Shown: positions 7,048 through 16,463 of the stretch, piece by piece
Layout of the letters: each line of letters opens with the position of its first letter
How positions within the stretch are numbered: position 1 is the stretch's first letter
Assembly (NCBI RefSeq): GCF_036330325.1
Contig: NZ_JAZDRO010000002.1
Location: 310,001-374,000 of the forward strand
Source of the DNA: Hyphobacterium marinum
Lineage (GTDB): Bacteria > Pseudomonadota > Alphaproteobacteria > Caulobacterales > Maricaulaceae
Reading direction: 5' to 3'
DNA: 64,000 nucleotides
Notes under the pieces: generated by a model
What the model saw: only the letters and a program-made list of their open reading frames with translations
What the model was told of the DNA's origin: nothing
Databases searched by the model: none
Program-made: the position numbers and the translations under genes

Positions 7048-8724
7048 ATGATCATGCTGCCTTCCAGCCTCCAACGCCGGCCTATGGTTTTCATCGCGCT
7101 CCTTGCCGCGCTAGCGGCGCTGGCGGGCGTTTTCACCCTGCCCCCGCTCGACCGCGATGAGTCGCGTTTTGCCCAAGCCACGGCGCAAATGCTGGAGACC
7201 GGCGATTTCGTGCAGATCCGCTTCCAGGAGGAGGCTCGCAACAAGAAGCCAGTGGGCATTCACTGGATGCAGGCGGTGACCACCGGTCTGCTGACCGGTC
7301 CGGAAGCACGGGCGATGTGGAGCTATCGCATCCCGTCAGTCCTCGGCTCGATTCTCGCTGCGCTCGCCTGCTATTGGAGCGGATCGAGACTGGTCGGGCG
7401 CGAAGCCGCGCTTGCCGGGGCCGCGTTGTTGGCCGTGACGGTCCTCCTCGGCATTGAGGGCGGGATCGCCAAGACCGATGCGATGCTTGCCGGGCTGACC
7501 ACGCTCGCCATGGCTGCGCTCGCCAATCTGCGCGCCGGAGGCGGAAAGAAAACCGCCCTCCTCTTCTGGGCCGCCATCGGAGCGGGCATCCTCATCAAGG
7601 GACCCGTCACGCCCATGGTGGCCGGGCTTACCATCCTGGTCCTGGTGGTGTGGGAGCGCCGCTTTGGCTGGCTGAAACCCCTCCTCTGGTGGCCGGGGCC
7701 GCTTTTGGCCGTTGCCATCGCCCTGCCCTGGCTGGTCGCGGTCCAGCTGGCGACCGGCGGGGATTTCCTGCGCGAGGCGCTTGGCGATGACCTCGGACCC
7801 AAGCTGGTCTCCGGCCATGAACGCCATGGCGGCTGGCCGGGCTATCATCTCCTCCTCCTGCCCGTTCTCTTCGTCCCGGCGGTGTTTTTTCTGGTTCCCG
7901 GCGTGCGCCAGACTGTCGCCGCGCTGCGCGGCAAGCTGAGTGAGACCGAGGCTGGTGCCGCACGATTCCTGCTCGCCTGGGCCATTCCGGTCTGGCTGGT
8001 GTTCGAATTCCTGCCGACGAAACTCCCGCACTACGTCCTGCCCGCCTATCCGGCACTGGCCCTGATCGCCGGCTGGGGGATTCACACATTTGCGCGCAGT
8101 GGGGCGGGAATACGCGCCGCCTATGCCCTGCCCGGCCTCTTTGGCGTGGTGATCCTGACGGCGCTCATCGCTGCCGTGCCGGGAATATATGGCCCGGGCT
8201 GGGTGATGGGCGGACTCGTCGCGGCGGCCTTTGCCCTTCCCGCACTCGGGGCGCTGACCGAACTGGTGCGCGGGCGGGCCGCCAGTGCCCTGCTGCTGGC
8301 GCTGATCGCGGGCCTTGCCTGGCACATGGCGGCACGCGGGATTGCGGTCTCGGCCTCGGACGATCTGCGTCTCGCCGAGCGCGCCCGGTCAGCGATCTCG
8401 GAAATGGCTGGCGAGCGCGGTCTCGACCGCCGCGCCCTGCCGGTCGTGTCGACCTATACCGAACCCAGCCTCGTATTTTCCCTTGGCACGGAGACACGGC
8501 TAGCCGAGTGGGCGGACCTCGCCACTCTTTCGAATGCGCTTCCCGGCCCCCATATCACGATAGAGGACACCTCACGCGCCGGTGACGACATTGCCGTGCT
8601 GGAAGCGCTGGAGACCGGCGTCTGCGGCCAGCGTGAACTCGCTGGCGTCAACTATTCGCGCGGTGATGAGACCGTGCTGATCGTACGCCTGCACAACTGC
8701 CCCCAAGGACCTGAAACACCATGA
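7048..8724 (+). CDS. GT39/ArnT-like membrane glycosyltransferase
   Basis: A protein of about 558 residues with 10-12 hydrophobic segments, of the PMT/ArnT superfamily, which moves sugars from polyprenyl phosphate to lipid A or other acceptors outside the inner membrane. Seen: the catalytic first-loop motif LPPLDRDESRFAQAT at about 31-45, then NKKPVGIHWMQA, and the loop FEFLPTKLPHYVLPAYPALAL characteristic of ArnT-type enzymes. The ATG at 7048 follows AGGGA; ATGs at 7054 and 7084 are alternatives. It overlaps the HMG-CoA lyase start by ATGA. Confidence 0.87.
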   Translation: MIMLPSSLQRRPMVFIALLAALAALAGVFTLPPLDRDESRFAQATAQMLETGDFVQIRFQEEARNKKPVGIHWMQAVTTGLLTGPEARAMWSYRIPSVLGSILAALACYWSGSRLVGREAALAGAALLAVTVLLGIEGGIAKTDAMLAGLTTLAMAALANLRAGGGKKTALLFWAAIGAGILIKGPVTPMVAGLTILVLVVWERRFGWLKPLLWWPGPLLAVAIALPWLVAVQLATGGDFLREALGDDLGPKLVSGHERHGGWPGYHLLLLPVLFVPAVFFLVPGVRQTVAALRGKLSETEAGAARFLLAWAIPVWLVFEFLPTKLPHYVLPAYPALALIAGWGIHTFARSGAGIRAAYALPGLFGVVILTALIAAVPGIYGPGWVMGGLVAAAFALPALGALTELVRGRAASALLLALIAGLAWHMAARGIAVSASDDLRLAERARSAISEMAGERGLDRRALPVVSTYTEPSLVFSLGTETRLAEWADLATLSNALPGPHITIEDTSRAGDDIAVLEALETGVCGQRELAGVNYSRGDETVLIVRLHNCPQGPETP

Positions 8725-9626
8725 GCCGCCCCATCGAAATCGTCGAAGTCGGACCGCGCGACGGGCTGCAGAACGATCCCGTTCTGATGCCGACCGAGGT
8801 GAAAGTCGAATTCGTCGAACGGCTGATCGCGGCGGGCGTGAAACGCATGGAAGCGGCGAGCTTCGTGCACCCGAAACTGGTCCCCGCCATGGCCGATTCC
8901 GATGCCGTCATGGCCGCCGTTCCGCGCCGCGACGGTGTGAAATATATCGGCCTGGCGCTCAATGAACGCGGCATGCGCCGCGCGCTTGATGCGAAATGTG
9001 ACGAGGTCAATTTCGTCATGGTCGCGTCAGACGGCTTCGGACAGCGCAACCAGAACGCCTCGCCGGAGGAAACCGCCGACCTGTTCGACCGGATCGCGGT
9101 CCTCGCCCATGACGATGGTGTCCCGGTCTCGGTGACAATTTCGGTCGCCTTCGGCGATCCGTTTGATGGCGAGGTGCCCATCGACCGTGTCGCTATGCTG
9201 GCCGGACGCGCAGCGAAAGCCGGCGCGATTGAAATCGCCCTGGGTGACACGATCGGCGTCGCGAACCCGTGGGATGTTCGCGAGCGGATCGCCGCGGTTC
9301 GCGCGGCGGCACCGGACACGACGCTGCGCATGCACTTCCACAACACCCGCAATACGGCGCTGGCCAATGTCTATGCGGCCGTGGAATCCGGCATTGACGT
9401 CATCGACGCATCCTGCGGTGGGATTGGCGGATGCCCGTTTGCACCCAAGGCCACCGGCAATGTCGCGACCGAGGACGTGGTCTACATGCTCCACCGGGCG
9501 GGCTTTGAAACCGGCATAGATCTCGACGGCATGATCGAGACCGCGAAATGGCTGGAAACCGAAGGGTTGAAACACCCGATCCAGTCGATGGTCGCGAAAG
9601 CTGGCGGTTTTCCGAAAACGGGCTAG
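8721..9626 (+). CDS. mvaB: Hydroxymethylglutaryl-CoA lyase
   Basis: A 301-residue TIM-barrel lyase that splits HMG-CoA into acetyl-CoA and acetoacetate, the last step of leucine breakdown. Seen: VEVGPRDGLQND near the N-terminus (catalytic Arg-Asp), HFHNTR with metal-binding histidines in the second half, and the active-site cysteine loop ASCGGIGGCPFAP. The length matches bacterial MvaB. It is translationally coupled (ATGA) to the GT39 gene, an odd partner; no other leucine-catabolism gene is nearby. Its stop overlaps the stop of the convergent GT2 gene. Confidence 0.92.
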   Translation: MSRPIEIVEVGPRDGLQNDPVLMPTEVKVEFVERLIAAGVKRMEAASFVHPKLVPAMADSDAVMAAVPRRDGVKYIGLALNERGMRRALDAKCDEVNFVMVASDGFGQRNQNASPEETADLFDRIAVLAHDDGVPVSVTISVAFGDPFDGEVPIDRVAMLAGRAAKAGAIEIALGDTIGVANPWDVRERIAAVRAAAPDTTLRMHFHNTRNTALANVYAAVESGIDVIDASCGGIGGCPFAPKATGNVATEDVVYMLHRAGFETGIDLDGMIETAKWLETEGLKHPIQSMVAKAGGFPKTG

Positions 9627-10501
9627 CGCCGGAACAGCGACAACAGGACGGCACGCGCCATCACGCCGCCGACGATCAGCGGGGTCAGCAAAATCGTCGT
9701 CAGACGCCCCAGTGGGCGCGGATAGAATTTCCAGAAATAGTGGACGAGGCCGCGGGCCTTTGACCATTCTACACGCAACCGGCTCGCCTCGCTGGTCGAG
9801 CCGTAGTGGAGCACCCGCGCGCGCGGCTCGAACATGACCTCGCCCCCAGCCTCGCGCACGCGCCGGCAGAGATCAATGTCCTCGACATGGAGGAAATAGC
9901 GCTCGTCGAACCCGCCAAGCGCGTTGAAATCGTCGCGCCGCATCAGCATCGCCGCCCCGGACGTGACCGGTACCGCCTCGGCCGTTTCGGGCAAGGGTTC
10001 GTGCTCGCGGTGAATGTCGCGGAACGCCTCACCGAAGACAGGCTTGAAACGTTGCAAGCCCAAGAACCCGACAAAGGCGGACCAGTGGTTCAGCTCGCCG
10101 CGCCGCGCGCCGCGCTGCTCGACACCGTCCTCCCCGGCAATCAGCGCCCCGACGAGGAAGGGCCGGTCCAGCGCCTCACCGGTCGCGACGAGGCGGCGCG
10201 TCGTTCCCGGCTGGGGAATGGCATCAGGGTTGAGAAAGAAGAGATAATCGCCGGTCGCCCGGTCCGCACCGATATTGCACCCGCGGGCGAAACCGAGATT
10301 GGCATTGGTTTCGATCAGGACCAGCTTGTCATGTGCTTCGGCAAGGGCGCGCAATTCGGCGCTCACCTCTGACGGGTTGCCGTGATTGACGAGGACGAAT
10401 TCCGCGATGCCCGGTGCAGCCAGGACTGCCGCGACCGATTCCGACAGGCTGGGTCCGGTGTACCAGGACACCATGACGACGCTGACGCGGGGCGCGGTCA
10501 T
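9623..10501 (-). CDS. GT2 glycosyltransferase, rhamnosyltransferase-like
   Basis: A transferase of about 292 residues. Seen: the opening VSVVMVSWYTGPSL, NANLGFARGCNIGADRATGDYLFFLNPDA with its aspartate motif, and the acceptor-side signature FDERYFLHVEDIDLCRRVREAGG found in WbbL-like rhamnosyltransferases of surface polysaccharides. One hydrophobic C-terminal segment (LTTILLTPLIVGGVMARAVLL) may associate with the membrane. The ATG at 10501 sits in an ATGA overlap with the O-antigen ligase stop, supporting a shared role in O-chain or capsule assembly. Confidence 0.88.
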   Translation of the reverse strand: MTAPRVSVVMVSWYTGPSLSESVAAVLAAPGIAEFVLVNHGNPSEVSAELRALAEAHDKLVLIETNANLGFARGCNIGADRATGDYLFFLNPDAIPQPGTTRRLVATGEALDRPFLVGALIAGEDGVEQRGARRGELNHWSAFVGFLGLQRFKPVFGEAFRDIHREHEPLPETAEAVPVTSGAAMLMRRDDFNALGGFDERYFLHVEDIDLCRRVREAGGEVMFEPRARVLHYGSTSEASRLRVEWSKARGLVHYFWKFYPRPLGRLTTILLTPLIVGGVMARAVLLSLFRR

Positions 10502-11730
10502 CGGGCCCGGGTCCTTGCTCCCAGGAAGGCCACGCCGGCCATGGCCAAGCCCAGCGCGGCCATATGCCATTCCTGCCAGACGCCGTAGCTGAAGAAGACG
10601 AACGCGAAATAGGCCGACGCCACCCAGGCGATGGAAGCAGCCTGCAGGCGCGACAGACGCGGAGCACCCGCTATTCGTCCACCGACCATTACCAGCGCAA
10701 AGGCCAGCAGCATCGCCCCGAAGGCCCCGGTCTCCAGCCAGACATGCAGGGGACCGTTGTGCGGATGCAACGGCAGAAGCTGGAAGGTGTCACCGCGAAT
10801 CACACCCTCGTCATTGATCACGCGCGACGCGTCGAACCCCCAGCCTGTCCACAGCCGTTCGCGTAGCGTATCGCCAGCATAGGTCCAGATCTCCAGCCGG
10901 ATATCCCAGGAAAAGGGCAGCGCGTCGCGCACGCTTTGCGGCATCAGGCTGGCCAGGCCTGGCAAGGTCAGCGGCACGACCACGAATGCACCCGCGATTG
11001 ACCCGAACAGGGCCGACAGCATGCCGCGCGGCCGCCAATAGGTCAGTCCGGCCGCCACGATCGCGATCGAGACAGCGACGATATTGACTTCGGTGGAGAA
11101 GGCGAAGCTGACGATCAGCGTCACCGCGACAAGCACCATGCCGATCAGCGGGCCGCCTTCGCGCCAGGCCAGAGCGGCGGCAGGACCGGCCATCAGGATC
11201 AGCAGGAGTGCGCCATGGCCGAGGCTCTTGAACACCATGTTCTGGAAATGGCGATCCGTGGCGGCGTCAACACCAGTGGGCAAGTCTTCCAGCGCGTCCT
11301 TGACCGCCCATGTTCCGGCCCCGCCGGTGACCGCTTCCATCAGAAACAGGAAGGCCATGGCGAACGTGGCGAACAGGAAGGCACTTTCGGCCCGGGCCTT
11401 CCAGCGCCCTTCAAGCCGGGCGCAGGCAACCGCAAAGGCCGCGTAGAAGGGCACGCCAATAATGAGTTTGAGCATCTGGTCTGGGCGCTCATAGGGCGAC
11501 CAGAACCAGGTCGCCGCGGCCCAGCACAGAAAGAGCGCTGCGATGAGAGCTTCCCAGGGAACGTCCTTGCGGAAATCCCGGATCGCGCTGATCGGCAGGG
11601 CCGCAAGACCACCGAGAAAGACAAGCGGAGCAACCATCAGGCCGCCCGCGGCGGCCATGATGAAGGAGAGGGCAAAGACGGTTATCGCCGCAATGCCTGC
11701 TCTCGCCCCGCCTGTCGTCGCGATTGTCAT
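10498..11730 (-). CDS. O-antigen ligase family protein
   Basis: A 410-residue integral membrane protein with about 11-12 hydrophobic segments of the Wzy_C/WaaL family, which transfers or polymerises O-chains on lipid carriers at the periplasmic face. Seen: a long periplasmic loop with GWGFDASR, followed by the family signature LHPHNGPLHVWLETGAFG near residues 325-342. Ligase (WaaL) and polymerase (Wzy) cannot be told apart by these motifs. The downstream GT2 gene is coupled by ATGA. Confidence 0.87.
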   Translation of the reverse strand: MTIATTGGARAGIAAITVFALSFIMAAAGGLMVAPLVFLGGLAALPISAIRDFRKDVPWEALIAALFLCWAAATWFWSPYERPDQMLKLIIGVPFYAAFAVACARLEGRWKARAESAFLFATFAMAFLFLMEAVTGGAGTWAVKDALEDLPTGVDAATDRHFQNMVFKSLGHGALLLILMAGPAAALAWREGGPLIGMVLVAVTLIVSFAFSTEVNIVAVSIAIVAAGLTYWRPRGMLSALFGSIAGAFVVVPLTLPGLASLMPQSVRDALPFSWDIRLEIWTYAGDTLRERLWTGWGFDASRVINDEGVIRGDTFQLLPLHPHNGPLHVWLETGAFGAMLLAFALVMVGGRIAGAPRLSRLQAASIAWVASAYFAFVFFSYGVWQEWHMAALGLAMAGVAFLGARTRAR

Positions 11731-11753
11731 CCGGTCAGTGTCCGATCCCGCGC

Positions 11754-13685
11754 TCAGCCCTGCCGCAGGTCAGGCGGCGTCGCTTCGGTTCTGAGCCGGG
11801 TGGCTGCATCCTCGAGCGGAAGGACCTCCTGGCGGCGGTCCTCCGCACCGAGATAGCGCAGCGCCACGGTCCGCTCCTCGCCCTCGCGGGCCCCGACAAC
11901 AGCGATCACTGGCACCTTGGCCAGCGAGTGCTCGCGGACCTTGTAGTTGATCTTCTCGTTGCGCAGGTCCGCCTTGGCCCTGAGGCCCGCGGCCTTGAGC
12001 ACTTTCTCGACATGACGGGCATACTCGTCAGCCTCGGACGTGATCGTCGCGACGACGATCTGGGTCGGGGCCAGCCAGAGCGGGAATTTGCCGGCATAGT
12101 TCTCGATCAGAATGCCGACAAAGCGCTCGAATGAGCCGAGGATCGCCCGGTGGATCATCGCCGGACGGTGCTTCTCGCCATCCTCGCCGACAAAGTCCGC
12201 GCCGAGACGTTCGGGCAGGACGAAGTCGAGCTGGACCGTGCCGCACTGCCAGTCACGGCCGATGGCGTCGCGCAGCACGAACTCCAGCTTGGGACCATAG
12301 AACGCCCCCTCGCCGGGATTGTGAATGACATCGACGCCCGCGGCTTTCGTCGCGGCCAGCAGGTCGGCCTCGGCCTTGTCCCAGACGTCATCCGATCCGG
12401 CGCGGGTTTCGGGCCGGTCGGAGAATTTTACCGTCACGTCCTCAAAGCCGAGATCGGCGTAGATGACATTGATGAGGTCGATGCAGCCCTTCACCTCTTC
12501 GGCGACCTGGTCCGGCGTGCAGAAGATGTGGGCGTCGTCCTGGACGAAGCCGCGCACCCGCATCAGCCCGTGCAGCGCGCCCGACGGCTCATAGCGGTGA
12601 CAGGAGCCGAACTCGGCCATGCGCAGCGGCAGGTCGCGGTAGGACGTCTGGCCGTGATTGAAGATCTGCACGTGCGCCGGGCAGTTCATCGGTTTGAGGC
12701 AATGCACGTCGCCATCCTCGGTCTGCGAGGTGAACATGTGCTCCTGGAATTTCTCCCAGTGGCCCGACTTCTCCCACAGCGACCGGTCGATCACCGTGGG
12801 CGTCTTGACCTCCTGATAGCCTGCGGCCTGGATGCGGCGGCGGACGTAATTCTCCAGCTCGCGCCAGAGCGTCCAGCCCTTGTCGTGCCAGAACACCATG
12901 CCGCGCGCCTCTTCCTGCATGTGGAAGAGGTCCATCGCCCGGCCGAGCTTGCGGTGGTCACGCTTCTCGGCTTCCTCGATGCGGTGGAGGTGTTCAGCCA
13001 GCTGGGCGTCATTGGCCCAGGCCGTGCCGTAGATGCGTTGCAGCATGGCGTTGCGGTGATCGCCCCGCCAATAGGCCCCGGCGACCTTCATCAGCTTGAA
13101 TGACTTGCCGATCTTGCCCGTCGAGGGCAGGTGCGGCCCCCGGCAGAGGTCGATCCAGTCGCCCTGGCGGTAGATGGTGATGACCTCGTCTTCCGGCAGG
13201 TCGCGGATCAGCTCGGCCTTGTACTTTTCACCGATCTTCTCGAAATGGGCGATGGCGTCATTACGGTCCCAGACCTCGCGCACGAAGGGCAGGTCGCGGT
13301 CGACGATCTCGGCCATGCGTTTTTCGATCGCGTCGAAGTCTTCCGTCGAGAACGGTTCGTCGCGGGCGAAATCGTAATAGAAGCCGTCATCGATGGCCGG
13401 GCCGATCGTGACCTGGGTTCCGGGGAAAAGCTCCTGCACCGCCTGGGCGAGAATGTGCGCCGTGTCGTGGCGGATGACTTCCAACCCTTCAGCGCTGTCG
13501 CGCACGACAAGCTCGACCTTGGCATCACCGCCAATGGGGCGGGTCAGGTCCCAGTCCTGCCCGTCCACCCTGGCGATGACGACCTTTTTCGCCAGCGACT
13601 TGGAGATATTCTCCGCCAGGTCACCGGGCGTTGCGCCGTCGGGCAGTTCGCGTTGGGCTCCATCGGGGAGCGTAATCGTAATCAT
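11754..13685 (-). CDS. thrS: Threonine-tRNA ligase
   Basis: A full-length class II aminoacyl-tRNA synthetase of 643 residues. Domains in order: N-terminal TGS domain (ITLPDGAQRELPDG), the second additional (editing) domain with zinc-type histidine/cysteine positions, the catalytic core with the zinc cysteine in LKPMNCPAHVQIF, motif 2 FGSCHRYEPSGALHGLMRVRGF and motif 3 with AILGSFERF, then the anticodon-binding domain (LAPTQIVVATIT). Its start overlaps the yidD stop (ATGA). ThrS next to yidD recurs in alphaproteobacteria. Confidence 0.97.
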   Translation of the reverse strand: MITITLPDGAQRELPDGATPGDLAENISKSLAKKVVIARVDGQDWDLTRPIGGDAKVELVVRDSAEGLEVIRHDTAHILAQAVQELFPGTQVTIGPAIDDGFYYDFARDEPFSTEDFDAIEKRMAEIVDRDLPFVREVWDRNDAIAHFEKIGEKYKAELIRDLPEDEVITIYRQGDWIDLCRGPHLPSTGKIGKSFKLMKVAGAYWRGDHRNAMLQRIYGTAWANDAQLAEHLHRIEEAEKRDHRKLGRAMDLFHMQEEARGMVFWHDKGWTLWRELENYVRRRIQAAGYQEVKTPTVIDRSLWEKSGHWEKFQEHMFTSQTEDGDVHCLKPMNCPAHVQIFNHGQTSYRDLPLRMAEFGSCHRYEPSGALHGLMRVRGFVQDDAHIFCTPDQVAEEVKGCIDLINVIYADLGFEDVTVKFSDRPETRAGSDDVWDKAEADLLAATKAAGVDVIHNPGEGAFYGPKLEFVLRDAIGRDWQCGTVQLDFVLPERLGADFVGEDGEKHRPAMIHRAILGSFERFVGILIENYAGKFPLWLAPTQIVVATITSEADEYARHVEKVLKAAGLRAKADLRNEKINYKVREHSLAKVPVIAVVGAREGEERTVALRYLGAEDRRQEVLPLEDAATRLRTEATPPDLRQG

Positions 13686-14014
13686 CTGTCTTTGTCCTTT
13701 GCCGTGCCCGGCGCCTCGTCGGTTCTAGCGCGTTCACGAAAGCGGCCTATCGCCCAAAAGGGTACATCGGTCGGAATTTCCGGTGCGGGGTCGTAGCCGT
13801 GCGTACCGCCCGGGCGGCAACGCGCGACACGTCCGGCGGCCAGCCAGCCGCCCCGCCAGGCTCCCTGCGCCCGGACCACGTCCACCGCATAGGCCGAACA
13901 GCTCGGCTCGTGACGGCAGCGCACCCCCAGCGCGTAGAAGAGCGGCGAGAGCGTATACTGATACACGCGCAGTGCGCCGATCAGCATCAGGCCCGCCGGG
14001 CCTTTTGCCCGCAT
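13682..14014 (-). CDS. yidD: Membrane protein insertion efficiency factor YidD
   Basis: A small protein (about 110 residues) of the YidD/haemolytic domain family, associated with the inner membrane near YidC and thought to help membrane-protein insertion. Seen: LRVYQYTLSPLFYALGVRCRHEPSCSAYAVDVV, containing the family CRxxPSCSxYA motif, and the GGTHGYDPAP loop. The C-terminus is extended and charged. I chose the ATG at 14014 because AAGGAAAGG precedes it at usable distance; the in-frame ATG at 14038 would add eight residues. The stop overlaps the thrS start. Confidence 0.9.
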   Translation of the reverse strand: MRAKGPAGLMLIGALRVYQYTLSPLFYALGVRCRHEPSCSAYAVDVVRAQGAWRGGWLAAGRVARCRPGGTHGYDPAPEIPTDVPFWAIGRFRERARTDEAPGTAKDKDR

Positions 14015-14194
14015 CATCCTTTCCTTGTGACCGATCATGTCCGGTCTCGCGTTTTAACGCCGCGCCGCGCCCTGTCCACCAATTGCGTCGGTGTTGTTGG
14101 GCTGGCCGGGCATATTTCTGATGTTTTTGGTGGTTTCTGGGGTTTTACCGGACCGTCCGCTTGCATTCCGCCGGCTAAGCGGGAGCGGCCGGCC

Positions 14195-14644
14195 CTAGCC
14201 GGTCACGGTGGTGGTTTCAGTCGTATCCAGCGCCTTGAGAAAGGCCTCGGCGGCGGCTTCGAAGGCAAGACGGATCGAGGCATGGCGGGCCGGATAGGCG
14301 CGCGTGCCTTCGAGCGCGGAAAGGTCGGCGAAGCGTCCCTGCGGCACCGGTCCGCCCTTCAGCATGGCGGCCAGGCCGTCGCGGGCGGACAGAATCTCGT
14401 CAAGGCTCGCCCCGATGGCGTTCGCGCCGAGCACCGAGGCGGAGGCCTGTCCCAGCGCGCAGGCCTTCACCTCAAGACCGATATTGGCAATGCGGCCGTT
14501 CTCCACGGCGAGATCAACCTCGACCGCCGAACCGCACAGGCGCGACACACGGCGCGCGGACCCCTCCGGGCGGGCCAGCCGTCCGATGTGCGGAATCTCC
14601 GCCGCAAGGCGCAACAGCGCGCTGGAATAAAGCGCATCGTCCAT
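14195..14644 (-). CDS. NifU/SufU-like iron-sulfur scaffold homologue
   Basis: A 149-residue protein of the NifU_N family. Seen: VSRLCGSAVEVDLAVENGRI (first cysteine, about 37), VKACALGQASASVLG (second cysteine, about 61) and a C-terminal YPARHASIRLAFEAAA where canonical scaffolds have a third cysteine; here the position reads H-A-S. Loss of one of the three cluster ligands suggests a divergent scaffold or carrier rather than a full IscU/SufU. The type is common in alphaproteobacteria beside yidD, thrS and folE. It is preceded by a palindromic-repeat gap before cysS. Confidence 0.8.
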   Translation of the reverse strand: MDDALYSSALLRLAAEIPHIGRLARPEGSARRVSRLCGSAVEVDLAVENGRIANIGLEVKACALGQASASVLGANAIGASLDEILSARDGLAAMLKGGPVPQGRFADLSALEGTRAYPARHASIRLAFEAAAEAFLKALDTTETTTVTG

Positions 14645-14699
14645 GACGGTTGGGGATATAGGGGAAAAGTTGGCGATTTGCTACGGGGCATGACGCCCC

Positions 14700-14812
14700 T
14701 TGAGATCGCCCGGACACGCCGGGGGATGACGCCGTTTTAGATGCAAACTCCACGCGGCTCCTGCGAAGGCAGGAATCCAGAACAGGCTGGGTCCCGACTT
14801 GCGTCGGGAAAA
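14700..14812. repeat. Intergenic palindromic repeat cluster
   Basis: The cysS/NifU-like gap is filled with short palindromes: CCCGG-ACACG-CCGGG (about 14709-14723), TCCTGC-GAAG-GCAGGA (14759-14774) followed by ATCCAG, and TCCCGAC-TTGC-GTCGGGA (14792-14809). The last two match the arms and order of the repeats near 32.4 and 32.9 kb when read on the minus strand, so this is a third copy of the same composite element. Confidence 0.7.
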
Positions 14813-14828
14813 CGAAAGCCAGTGACGC

Positions 14829-16205
14829 TCACCCCTTCCGCCAGACGGAGCCTTCCGGGCCGTCTTCGACCGAAATGCCGAGCGCGGTGAGTTCGTCGCG
14901 GATGGCGTCGGCCTTTGCGAAGTCCTTCGTCTTGCGCGCGGCATTGCGGCCGGTGACGAGCGCGTCGATGCGCGCGCGTTCGGCGGTGTCCATGCCAGCC
15001 AGCCCGAACCACGCGTCCGGATCATCCTGCAATAGGCCCAGCGCCGCGCCGCCCGCGAGCAACGCTCCGGCCAGCCGTGAGCGCTCACCCTCATCCGTCG
15101 CACGATTGGCCTCACCGGCCAGCGCGAAGAGCGCGGAGAGCGCCTTGGGCGTATTGAGATCGTCGGCCAGCGCGGCTTCGACCGTGTCGGGCACGTCCGC
15201 CCCGGCCTCGGCCGGGATCCGGCGCAGCACACCATAGAGCCGGTCGAGACTCTTCGTCGCCTGTTCGAGCAGGGCATCGGTCCAGTCGAGCGGGGCGCGA
15301 TAGTGCGCGGTCAGCATCGCATAGCGGAGCACCTCGCCCGGCCAGCGTTTTTTCAGCTCATTGACGAGTTTCACATTGCCGAGCGATTTCGACATCTTCT
15401 CGGCATCCATCGACAGGAAGCCGTTATGGAGCCAGTAGCGGGCCATCGGCGCGCCGCCATGGCTGCACACCGATTGCGCGATCTCGTTTTCATGGTGCGG
15501 GAAGACGAGGTCCTGCCCGCCGCCATGGATGTCGATCGTCTCACCCAGATGCGCCTCGGTCATGGCCGAGCATTCCAGGTGCCAGCCCGGACGCCCGCGC
15601 CCCCAAGGACTGTCCCAGCCCGGCTCGTCGTCCTTTGACGGCTTCCACAGCACGAAATCGGCGGGGTGGCGCTTGTAGCTTGCGACCTCGACGCGCGCCC
15701 CGGCGATCATCTCGTCCATGTCGCGTTTGCCGAGCGCGCCATAGTCCTCAAAGCTCTTCACCGAGAAGAGGACATGGCCTTCGGTCTCATAAGCATGGCC
15801 CGCCTCGACCAGCTTCGCCGTCATCGCGACCATTTGCGGGATGTGTTCGGTGGCTTTCGGCGACAGGTTCGGCTCCAGCACGCCGAGCGCCCCGGTGTCT
15901 TCGAGATAGATGCGGGCGAATTTCCCGGTGATGACCGAAATGTCTTCCCCGCTCTCCTTCGAGGCGGCGATGATCTTGTCGTCGATATCGGTGAAATTGC
16001 GCGCATAGATGACGGCATCCTCGCCGTAGGTACGACGGAGCAGGCGGAACAGCACGTCGAACACGACCGGCGGGCGCATGTTTCCGATATGGGCATAGTC
16101 CCACACCGTCGGACCGCAGACATACATGGTCACACGTGAGGGGTCGCCGGGCTGGAAAACCCGCTTCTTTCCGGTGAGCGTGTCATGCAGATGCAGGGCG
16201 GTCAT
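14829..16205 (-). CDS. cysS: Cysteine-tRNA ligase
   Basis: A class I aminoacyl-tRNA synthetase of 458 residues. Seen: MYVCGPTVWDYAHIGNMR with the zinc cysteine C30 and the HIGH-type HIGN, a second zinc region WHLECSAM and GGGQDLVFPHHENE, the KMSKSLGN loop near residue 270, and a helical DALR-type anticodon domain at the C-terminus. The length is normal. The gene is divergent from folE across about 260 bp. Confidence 0.97.
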   Translation of the reverse strand: MTALHLHDTLTGKKRVFQPGDPSRVTMYVCGPTVWDYAHIGNMRPPVVFDVLFRLLRRTYGEDAVIYARNFTDIDDKIIAASKESGEDISVITGKFARIYLEDTGALGVLEPNLSPKATEHIPQMVAMTAKLVEAGHAYETEGHVLFSVKSFEDYGALGKRDMDEMIAGARVEVASYKRHPADFVLWKPSKDDEPGWDSPWGRGRPGWHLECSAMTEAHLGETIDIHGGGQDLVFPHHENEIAQSVCSHGGAPMARYWLHNGFLSMDAEKMSKSLGNVKLVNELKKRWPGEVLRYAMLTAHYRAPLDWTDALLEQATKSLDRLYGVLRRIPAEAGADVPDTVEAALADDLNTPKALSALFALAGEANRATDEGERSRLAGALLAGGAALGLLQDDPDAWFGLAGMDTAERARIDALVTGRNAARKTKDFAKADAIRDELTALGISVEDGPEGSVWRKG

Positions 16206-16283
16206 GTCGGTCTCGTTTCATGTCCTTGGCGTGGGACCCGCGCGGGGTCTAGGATGGGCAGGTTCGCGCTGCCTAGCGATTTT

Positions 16284-16299
16284 CATGACGAAAGTCATG
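16284..16299. promoter_or_regulatory. Short perfect inverted repeat in the cysS/folE divergent gap
   Basis: CATGAC-GAAA-GTCATG lies 78 bp from the cysS start and 165 bp from the folE start. It is too short and lacks a U-run to be a convincing terminator, and it sits between divergent genes, so an operator is more likely. The remaining 258 bp gap holds no convincing gene. Confidence 0.35.
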
Positions 16300-16463
16300 G
16301 ACTCGCTGCGCTGGCGTCCTACATAGCGGGGGCGCAAGATGCGCGAAACCGGAAGGATGGCGGCCGCACGCCTCTTGAAAACAGGCGGCCCACCTTCGAT
16401 CCGGAAACCGGCACTAACCGGGCGGCGTGAAATCCCGCCAACGGACCCGATAACGGAAGGATC

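Noticed and set aside
7336..8325. A 329-codon minus-strand frame opposite the GT39 gene
   Set aside because: Gly/Gln/Arg-rich shadow of a membrane-protein gene whose forward frame has all family motifs.
12150..13103. A 317-codon plus-strand frame opposite thrS
   Set aside because: Antisense to the conserved synthetase core; no independent signals.
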